Virus record (IMG/VR): IMGVR_UViG_3300009502_000174
Location: 1 to 27,006 of that record
Length of the DNA stretch: 27,006 nt
DNA from: a virus
Strand: one strand, 5' to 3'
Shown: positions 21,733 to 27,006 of the stretch, in pieces
Layout of the letters: each line of letters begins with the position of its first letter
Numbering within the stretch: position 1 is the first letter of the stretch
The notes under the pieces: generated by a model
Databases searched by the model: none
What the model was told of the DNA's origin: nothing
Seen by the model: the letters and a program-made list of their open reading frames with translations, nothing else
Position numbers and translations under genes: made by a program

Positions 21733-22560
21733 GTGGGAACATTTTTTCTAAGATTACCGACAGAAGATAGATACTTTGAAGTGGTAACAGGGGTGGGAAG
21801 TCCTGAAGAAGTTACTATTACTGAGGTGTTTATTCCACCAACTGCTGTTTTGGAAAATGCAACGCCTAAAACAGTTGTTACAACGGAAGCCCCTTATACA
21901 CATTTATTGGAAGATTATACTGCTCTGGTGACATCACAGTATCAATTGTCCACTAAATTTCTTGATTGGCTACGTGTATCCTTACGGATGCTAACTTATT
22001 CTGATGATGTTACAAATAACTTGCAAGTTCTTTTTGATATTAATGATACGATTGTTGAGTATGCAGATCAATTAGGAATATTAGTATTACAAGGTGACGG
22101 AACTTTAGTACAAGAGGCTGGAGAATATACCCCTATATCAGATTACCCTAACCCTGTTCTTGATATTATTGGAACGATAGTAGGATGTCCAAGAAAAATT
22201 AAATTTCAACCAACCGATCCAACAGTAAGTCCTGTTCTTGATGATGAAACTTACAAAAAACTTTTAAGAGCAACAATAGGGAAAAATAATTGGGATGGGA
22301 ACATTGATAGTTTGCAACCACTTTGGAAAGAATTATTTGGTGGTGGTTCTATTCAAGTTGTAGATAATTTAGATATGTCAATTACAATTACAGCATCGGC
22401 TGGTTTGACAAGCATTGTGTACGATTTGATTATGAATGATTACATTGTTCCTAGACCGCAAGCTGTTTGGATTACTGGATTTGGATTACCTGTGCATCCG
22501 CTTTGGGGCTGGGGATATGATAACGTTTACATTGGTGGTTGGAATCATGGGTATTATTAA
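21733..22560 (+). CDS. Baseplate protein (DUF2612, P2 gpI-like role)
   Basis: A 275-residue protein. The GTG start is chosen because AAGGAG lies just upstream. The second half matches DUF2612: ILDIIGTIVGCPR-like sequence around residues 143-156, DDETYKKLLRATIGKNNWDG, LWKELFGGGSIQVVDN, and a C-terminal repetitive aromatic GWGYDNVYIGGWNHGYY. The first 90 residues are an N-terminal extension beyond the usual start of that family. It sits between baseplate J and the fibre gene, the position of the wedge protein that anchors fibres. Confidence 0.7.
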   Translation: MGTFFLRLPTEDRYFEVVTGVGSPEEVTITEVFIPPTAVLENATPKTVVTTEAPYTHLLEDYTALVTSQYQLSTKFLDWLRVSLRMLTYSDDVTNNLQVLFDINDTIVEYADQLGILVLQGDGTLVQEAGEYTPISDYPNPVLDIIGTIVGCPRKIKFQPTDPTVSPVLDDETYKKLLRATIGKNNWDGNIDSLQPLWKELFGGGSIQVVDNLDMSITITASAGLTSIVYDLIMNDYIVPRPQAVWITGFGLPVHPLWGWGYDNVYIGGWNHGYY

Positions 22561-22573
22561 AGGAGAATAAATT

Positions 22574-23461
22574 ATGGCAGCAAATAAATTTTTACAATGG
22601 AGAACAACAGCAACAAACCCAATGCAAAATGATACTGCATATGCTGCTGATACTATTCGAGAAACAGGTGCGAAGACAGGGGACATTTGTGATCCTGAAA
22701 TGGATAATAAATTCAGGCATCAGATGTCGATATTCATATCTGCCTTCGGAGATATGATGGTTGCTAAAGGCTATGATATGTCTGATGCAAGTAAATCAGA
22801 TTTGATTGTAGAATTAGCACATATTATAACGGAAGCTGAAGGTGCTATTGATTATACTGCAAGTAGTGGTAAATTATTTCTTACAAATAAACCTACTATT
22901 CCAGCAGCACAAGTACAAACAGATTTTAATGCTACTACGGGAATGGGAGTGTTATTAAATAAAGCAACATTACTTAGTTTAATTACTGCTGCTGGGATAC
23001 CTACTGGAGGTGTTATTCCTTATCCATCTTCGACAACTATTCCTGCTGGTTTTCTTGAATGTGACGGTTCGGCAATATCACAGACAACTTATAGTGCATT
23101 GTATACAGCTATTGGTTCGTCTGTATATGGTACGGGTGTGGGTACTTTTAGACTCCCTGATTACCGTGGTAGATTTTTACGTGGTAGAGATTTTTCGGCA
23201 GGACGTGATCCTGATAAAGCAACCCGTGTTGATGCTAATATACCACCAAATGTTGTTGGTGATGTTGTTGGTTCTATTCAAGCAGATGCATTTAAGAGCC
23301 ATACTCACGGTATTGACAATGAAGCACTTGCTCATTCAAGTCCAGGAATTAATAATAATGCTCGCCCTTCTAATGGAGCATATTCTATTGGCAGTACAGG
23401 GGGAGCTGAAACACGCCCAATAAATATAAGTGTTGCATGGATAATTAGAACTGGTTTATAA
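22574..23461 (+). CDS. Short tail fibre with collar-type receptor domain
   Basis: A 295-residue protein with AAAGGAG before its ATG. Residues 143-200 match the phage tail collar domain: GFLECDGSAISQTTYSALYT, VYGTGVGTFRLPDYRGRFLR. Close to the end is KSHTHGID, as in many short fibres with metal-binding HxH tips. The N-terminal part (LQWRTTATNPMQNDTAYAAD) probably anchors it to the baseplate, and KLFLTNKPTIPAAQVQTDFN marks the usual mid-fibre segment. It is short, so the fibre is compact. A chaperone gene follows. Confidence 0.8.
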   Translation: MAANKFLQWRTTATNPMQNDTAYAADTIRETGAKTGDICDPEMDNKFRHQMSIFISAFGDMMVAKGYDMSDASKSDLIVELAHIITEAEGAIDYTASSGKLFLTNKPTIPAAQVQTDFNATTGMGVLLNKATLLSLITAAGIPTGGVIPYPSSTTIPAGFLECDGSAISQTTYSALYTAIGSSVYGTGVGTFRLPDYRGRFLRGRDFSAGRDPDKATRVDANIPPNVVGDVVGSIQADAFKSHTHGIDNEALAHSSPGINNNARPSNGAYSIGSTGGAETRPINISVAWIIRTGL

Positions 23462-23486
23462 TTAAAATTAGAAAGGAAGGGAAACT

Positions 23487-23969
23487 ATGATAATTTATAA
23501 TTACGATTCAATTACATTAGAATATATTGGAGAATCAGAAGCAAGGCTTGATCCAGAAGAAACAAGAATACAAAAGAAAGAAATATGGTTACTTCCTTTA
23601 TATGCTACATTTATAAAACCAATAAAAGTAGCAAAAAATAAAGTGGCTGTTTTTGTTAATGATAAATGGATTGAGGCACATGATTATAGAGGACAGTTAG
23701 TTTATTCAAAAGATAATCCTGTTAATACTTTCATTGTAAATGCCATTGGTAGTATACCATCAGAGTATACTTTAATAGCCCCTGCTTGTGAATTCCCGAA
23801 ATGGGATGTTGATAAAGGATGGGTTGTTGATACTGTTGCACAAGAAGCAGCTATACAAGAAGCAGCTATACAAGAGGAAATGAAATCAATAACTGTTGCT
23901 ATCAGGGAACAGGCAATAGCTAATCTGGCTGCAAAACAAACAACAACGGTAATCAAACGCAGGAAGTAA
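23487..23969 (+). CDS. Tail fibre assembly protein
   Basis: A 160-residue protein. The pattern IIYNYDSITLEYIGESEARL, IWLLPLYATFIKP, KNKVAVFVNDKWIEAHDYRG is typical of tail fibre assembly chaperones (Tfa-like), encoded next to the fibre. Before the C-terminus there is a tandem duplication of five residues (QEAAI twice) created by two identical 15-bp units (23841-23870), then a helical, Gln/Ala-rich end closing with VIKRRK. GAAAGGAAGGGAAA upstream serves as SD. Confidence 0.75.
   Translation: MIIYNYDSITLEYIGESEARLDPEETRIQKKEIWLLPLYATFIKPIKVAKNKVAVFVNDKWIEAHDYRGQLVYSKDNPVNTFIVNAIGSIPSEYTLIAPACEFPKWDVDKGWVVDTVAQEAAIQEAAIQEEMKSITVAIREQAIANLAAKQTTTVIKRRK
23841..23870 (+). repeat. 15-bp tandem repeat in the fibre assembly gene
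   Basis: CAAGAAGCAGCTATA occurs twice in a row and a partial third copy (CAAGAG) follows. Each unit adds five residues in frame, so copy number could vary by slippage without loss of function. Confidence 0.9.
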
Positions 23970-23970
23970 A

Positions 23971-24477
23971 ATGAAGCCAATTATTTTAATCGGTGCTGCT
24001 GAAAGAACATTAAGAGATATTGCAAGTTTTGATTTGCTTTGCGACAACTACGACAGCATGGCAATCGGGCTTGATGCAATCGATAAATGTGAATTTCCGA
24101 TTAATTATATAGCGTCATACCACGATGAAGATTTTAAAAAAATAAAAGAAAAATTAAAAACAAAAGGATTTCATAATTACAAACTCATCCACCATAAATT
24201 AAAAGATGGAGTTGATATAGTAGAAGAGCATCTAGCACCATCAGGTAGTTCAGCTTTACTGGGGGCGGTGGCAGCAATTCGATTAGGATACACAAAGATT
24301 GTTTTATGCGGTTGCCCATTAATAGGGATCGCCAGCACCAAGTATGATTATGCTCTGTTTCAAAAAGGATGGGTTCATAGAGAAAAGGAAGTAAAACCTT
24401 ATGTGAAATCAATGAGCGGTTTTATAAAAGAGAAATTTGGTGAACCAACAATTGAATGGATTAATGATGGAAAATAA
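23971..24477 (+). CDS. Rossmann-like protein of the fibre/sugar cluster
   Basis: A 168-residue protein with GGAAG before its ATG. It starts with IILIGAAERTLRDI, a nucleotide-binding-like strand-loop-helix. A second half carries GSSALLGAVAAIRLGYTKIV followed by LCGCPL. From memory this resembles DUF115/glycosyltransferase-like proteins that contain a Ser-Gly-x-x-Ala-rich loop before a strand, found near surface-sugar genes of phages and bacteria. IASYHDEDF (around residue 47) may be equivalent to the HP/HDE-type motif of that group. It may bind a nucleotide sugar. The HNH gene overlaps its last 14 bases but the reading frame looks intact. Confidence 0.5.
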   Translation: MKPIILIGAAERTLRDIASFDLLCDNYDSMAIGLDAIDKCEFPINYIASYHDEDFKKIKEKLKTKGFHNYKLIHHKLKDGVDIVEEHLAPSGSSALLGAVAAIRLGYTKIVLCGCPLIGIASTKYDYALFQKGWVHREKEVKPYVKSMSGFIKEKFGEPTIEWINDGK

Positions 24478-25069
24478 AAATAGAAAACTATGTGCGTGTG
24501 GTTGTAAAGAGCAGGTTACGTGGAATAAGGTTTATAAGCGTTGGAATACATATATTCATGGACATCATATCAGAGGAGAAAACAACCCTCAAAAAGCATT
24601 AGCTGTTAGAGAAAAAACTTCTAAAACATTAATGGGGCATATAGTAACTAAAGAAACATTACAGAAAATAATAGATAAAAGAAAGTTGCAGGTTTTTTCT
24701 AAAGAGGATTGTAAAAAAATGTCTGATTCCCAAATATTGCTTTGGAGTAATTCTGGGGAAAGGAAACAAAAAATGTCAGAAAGAATGTCAGGGGAAAACT
24801 CCCCTAGTTGGAAAAATGAAAAATCTAGTAGGTTGTACTCTGGTGATTTTAGCAACAGGTTGAAAGAAATAATAAGATTCAGAGATGGTAATGTATGCGT
24901 TCTTTGTTTAACACCAGAGTTTAAGCTAAATAGAAAATTAGATATTCATCATATAGACTATGATAAATATAATTGTAGTTCAGATAATTTAGTTTCGTTG
25001 TGCCCATCATGTCATTCAAAAACTAATGGCAATAGGGAAGATTGGCAATCGGTATTTGCTAGTCAATAA
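24464..25069 (+). CDS. HNH homing endonuclease
   Basis: About 200 residues from ATG 24464 (ATG 24467 is equally possible). It starts with a Cys-rich module (KLCACGCKEQVTWNKVYKRW, then IHGHH) of the type found in NUMOD/zinc-binding homing endonucleases, followed by a basic helical linker. The C-terminal part is an HNH nuclease: CVLCLTPEF, KLDIHHIDYDKYNC, NLVSLCPSCHSKTN, where HH supplies the catalytic His and two CxxC pairs hold structural zinc. It overlaps the previous gene by 14 bases and is A-rich. It is probably a mobile insertion into the sugar cluster, not part of its function. Confidence 0.85.
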   Translation: MMENKNRKLCACGCKEQVTWNKVYKRWNTYIHGHHIRGENNPQKALAVREKTSKTLMGHIVTKETLQKIIDKRKLQVFSKEDCKKMSDSQILLWSNSGERKQKMSERMSGENSPSWKNEKSSRLYSGDFSNRLKEIIRFRDGNVCVLCLTPEFKLNRKLDIHHIDYDKYNCSSDNLVSLCPSCHSKTNGNREDWQSVFASQ

Positions 25070-25076
25070 AAAATAA

Positions 25077-25098
25077 CACTCTAGCAAGGAGTGGCTAG
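25077..25098 (+). other. Overlapping, mutually exclusive stems in the glycosyltransferase leader
   Basis: CACTC (25077-25081) can pair with GAGTG (25089-25093), or CTAGC (25081-25085) with GCTAG (25094-25098); both cannot form together. The SD-like AAGGAG (25086-25091) lies in the loop of one and partly in the stem of the other. The leader 25070-25130 also has the gene's own GGGGAAAAGGGGAA site. Confidence 0.35.
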
Positions 25099-25130
25099 AA
25101 AACTAATTTTGTGAAAGGGGAAAAGGGGAA

Positions 25131-25877
25131 ATGAAAGTATCAGTACTTAGTAAAATGTATAATGAGGTATTGATTGCTCCGTTTTTTTTAGATCATTATT
25201 CATTTGCAGATGAAATCATAGTTAATCTTGATGTTGATTCCAATGATGGAACAATTGAACTTTTAGAAAAATCTCCCCAAGTAAAAATTCATTGGAGCAC
25301 CTGTATCGGTGGTCAGAACGAAAGGATATTTACAGAAGAAGAAAATAAATTAGCTTCTGAATGTAAATCTGATTGGTTGTTCTACGTTGATGCCGATGAA
25401 TTTCTTTTCCCCCCAAATAATTTATCAATTAATCAAGCTTTAGAATTAGCCAATGGGAATGTAATATATGCTTCTATGTGGCAAGTATATAAACATGAAA
25501 CTGATAAGGAGCTGGATTATAATGAACCCGCACTTTTTCAAAGAAGGCATGGTGATCCGAATAGGACTGATGGATATAATGCTCATTACAATAAGCCAAC
25601 TATTATCAAGCCTGAAATTAATATTAAATGGCATGAAGGACATCAGTACTATTTTGAAAATGAAAAAATAAAAGTAACTGATAATATAGTTTTTGATGGT
25701 GCTCATTGGAGGCTTCCCGATATTAAAATGACAATTGAGCGTAGAATACTTGGGCGTAAGAATAGGTTTTCAGAAGAGAGTTTAGTAAATGGTTGGGGTG
25801 GGCAACATTTTGATATTACAGTTGAGAAGATTTTAGCTGAATATGAAGAACATAAAAATGATCCAATACTATTTTAA
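25131..25877 (+). CDS. Glycosyltransferase (GT2/GT92-like, GT-A fold)
   Basis: A 248-residue protein with strong GGGGAAAAGGGGAA site. GT-A features are KVSVLSKMYNEVLIAPFFLD at the N-terminus, LDVDSNDGT (residues 33-41), and WLFYVDADEF with D87/D89 as the metal-binding DxD. Later HWRLPDIKMTIERRI is a helix that often follows. It would transfer a sugar from a nucleotide donor to an unknown acceptor. Neighbouring epimerase-like and Rossmann-like genes suggest a short pathway that glycosylates the virion or alters the host surface. No membrane segment is visible, so it should be cytosolic. Confidence 0.75.
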   Translation: MKVSVLSKMYNEVLIAPFFLDHYSFADEIIVNLDVDSNDGTIELLEKSPQVKIHWSTCIGGQNERIFTEEENKLASECKSDWLFYVDADEFLFPPNNLSINQALELANGNVIYASMWQVYKHETDKELDYNEPALFQRRHGDPNRTDGYNAHYNKPTIIKPEINIKWHEGHQYYFENEKIKVTDNIVFDGAHWRLPDIKMTIERRILGRKNRFSEESLVNGWGGQHFDITVEKILAEYEEHKNDPILF

Positions 25878-25889
25878 AAGGGGGTAATA

Positions 25890-26297
25890 ATGGATAGAAA
25901 ATACTTTCCATCAGTAGCACAGATGATTGATCGTCTGGTTATCATAACCATCAAATCAATTAAGATTGCTGAGAACAAGGAAGAATATGAAAAAGAAGCA
26001 TCTGAAATAATGCATGATCTTGATTTATTATTGGGAGAAAGACAAGGGGGATTTATTCGAGCAATTATTATTAATGCTTTTATAAATGAGAGCATCTGGG
26101 CAAATGAATCTAAAGCAAGGTCAGGCGGTGATGATCAAGGGAAAATGTTATTGTTTACCCATTCTCTTAATTCTGTAAGGTCGGCATCGATGAATAAAAT
26201 AAGTGAATTGCTTGGTGGCAGAAAAGATTTGAAATTGGATTATATGAGTCCTGAGTTAACAAAGAAATATGGATATGACTTTGATGGTGTTCTATGA
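25890..26297 (+). CDS. Uncharacterised helical protein of sugar clusters
   Basis: A 135-residue protein with AAAAGGGGG before the ATG. Segments SVAQMIDRLVIITIKSIKI and YEKEASEIMHDLDLLLGERQ are long helices. From memory, similar proteins with a (L/M)IDRLxIxxxKxxx motif occur next to epimerase and glycosyltransferase genes in LPS/capsule clusters and phages, with no assigned function. A Lys/Arg-rich central segment and a C-terminal YMSPELTKKYGYDFDG follow. Its end overlaps the epimerase gene (ATGA). Association with the cluster is the only functional clue. Confidence 0.55.
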   Translation: MDRKYFPSVAQMIDRLVIITIKSIKIAENKEEYEKEASEIMHDLDLLLGERQGGFIRAIIINAFINESIWANESKARSGGDDQGKMLLFTHSLNSVRSASMNKISELLGGRKDLKLDYMSPELTKKYGYDFDGVL

Positions 26298-27006
26298 TGA
26301 ATAAAGATTCTAAGATATTAATTACTGGCGGGACAGGGATGGTAGGGCATGCCCTTCATGCTTTATTATTATCTATAGGATATTCAAATATTCATATTAC
26401 TGGAAGTAAGTTTTGTGATTTAAGGAATACTTCAGAAGCTAAAACTTTCTTTGAGATACAACAACCTGATTATGTTTTTCATCTTGCTGCTCAGGTATAT
26501 GGTAGCGGAGGGAATGCAAAATATAAAGCTGATGTATTATTTAATAATGCGATGATTAATATGAATGTGATTGAGTTCTCAAGAAGAGTTGGGGTTAAGA
26601 AAATTACAGCGATGGGATCGGGTTGTATCTACCCAGAATTTGGAAGAGGGAAAGCATTGACAGAAGATCAAATCTGGTGGGGAGAACCACATGGCTCTGA
26701 AGATTCTTATGCTCACACAAAAAGATTTATGCTTGCTCAATTACTAGCTAATGAAGAACAATATGGAATGGACTTCGCTTATGCTATCAGCGGGAATCTT
26801 TATGGAGAGTATGATAATTTTGATATTGAGAATGGTCATGTAGTTCCCGTATTAATAGCAAAGTTTTATGAAGCCGTTCAAAATAAATATTATGTTACTC
26901 CGTGGGGAACTGGTGCAGCAATTAGAGATTTTACCTACGGGGAAGATGCAGCAAAAGCATTATATCTTTTGATGGAAAATGTAAATGGTGTAATCAATAT
27001 CGGCAG
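26294..27006 (+). CDS. NAD-dependent epimerase / GDP-L-fucose synthase-like, 3' end missing
   Basis: About 237 residues before the right edge. The start ATG at 26294 overlaps the upstream TGA. Rossmann NAD(P) site GGTGMVGHA (GxxGxxG) opens the protein. The short-chain dehydrogenase-type catalytic set appears as SGCIYP and YAHTKR (Tyr and Lys). PDYVFHLAAQVYGSGG, ISGNLYGEYDNFD and HVVPVLIAKFYEAV fit GDP-L-fucose synthase (WcaG/Fcl-like), which makes GDP-L-fucose from GDP-4-keto-6-deoxymannose. The partner dehydratase, if phage-encoded, is not in view. The substrate could differ; only the family is well supported. Confidence 0.8.
   Translation, partial: MMNKDSKILITGGTGMVGHALHALLLSIGYSNIHITGSKFCDLRNTSEAKTFFEIQQPDYVFHLAAQVYGSGGNAKYKADVLFNNAMINMNVIEFSRRVGVKKITAMGSGCIYPEFGRGKALTEDQIWWGEPHGSEDSYAHTKRFMLAQLLANEEQYGMDFAYAISGNLYGEYDNFDIENGHVVPVLIAKFYEAVQNKYYVTPWGTGAAIRDFTYGEDAAKALYLLMENVNGVINIG

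Noticed and set aside
23010-23423. 137-codon open frame inside the tail fibre gene
   Set aside because: It is Leu/Val-rich from out-of-frame reading of the collar domain, with no SD; the fibre frame has clear motifs.
25077-25098. H-type RNA pseudoknot formed by both stems together
   Set aside because: The stems share a base and the second connecting loop would be zero length, which cannot span the helix. Treated as alternative hairpins.
1-27006. tRNA genes, CRISPR arrays, insertion sequences, attachment sites or an integrase
   Set aside because: I looked through gaps and both strands and saw no cloverleaf, repeat-spacer array, transposase or integrase motif. Whether this is a prophage cannot be decided from this window.

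Overview
This window is part of the late (virion) region of a tailed bacteriophage or prophage with a contractile tail (myovirus type). Every supported gene lies on the + strand. They are packed end to end with many ATGA/TAATG overlaps, and most have strong purine-rich Shine-Dalgarno (SD) sites. Base composition is AT-rich (about 37% GC by eye), with the capsid gene visibly richer in GC than the two endonuclease genes. The host cannot be named. SD use, a spike/collar-type baseplate and sugar-nucleotide genes fit a Gram-negative, AT-rich bacterium, but that is inference.

Layout. (1) 1-3462: the 3' part of a very large head-region protein that strings together an HExxH metallopeptidase-like domain, two or three ADP-ribosyltransferase-like domains, a PD-(D/E)xK-like domain bracketed by a 29-bp in-frame direct repeat, and a C-terminal phage InPase-like domain. 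(2) 3472-5520: small accessory genes, including a 45-residue membrane protein and a possible frameshifted membrane protein at a G8 tract, then the SPP1 gp7/Mu F-type minor head protein. (3) 5533-9336: hairpin, promoter, a small gene, a DUF2213 protease-scaffold fusion with a strong internal start, cement protein, DUF2184 major capsid protein and a closing hairpin. (4) 9343-10154: a GIY-YIG homing endonuclease with its own promoter. (5) 10187-12849: head-tail connector and neck genes. (6) 12866-17065: sheath (DUF3383), tube (DUF3277), tail chaperone in two frames, a short tape measure and a virion transglycosylase. (7) 17068-22560: baseplate (Dit-like, Pam3 gp18-like plug, hub, Gp138-type spike, gp25-like, baseplate J, DUF2612). 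(8) 22574-23969: collar-type tail fibre and its assembly protein. (9) 23971-27006: a sugar-related cluster (Rossmann-like protein, glycosyltransferase, uncharacterised protein, NAD-dependent epimerase/GDP-fucose synthase-like) interrupted by an HNH endonuclease. The last gene runs off the right edge.

Together these genes build a capsid (protease plus scaffold, capsid, cement), close it (connector, neck), attach a contractile tail (sheath, tube, tape measure, baseplate, spike) and decorate it with fibres. The left-edge protein looks like a packaged or portal-linked polyprotein that could deliver enzymatic domains. The right-edge genes could alter a glycan on the virion or the host surface.

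The most striking non-gene signal is that I could find none of the four G/C-only tetranucleotide palindromes (GGCC, CCGG, GCGC, CGCG) anywhere in 27 kb, although their non-palindromic anagrams are common. This looks like strong restriction-site avoidance.
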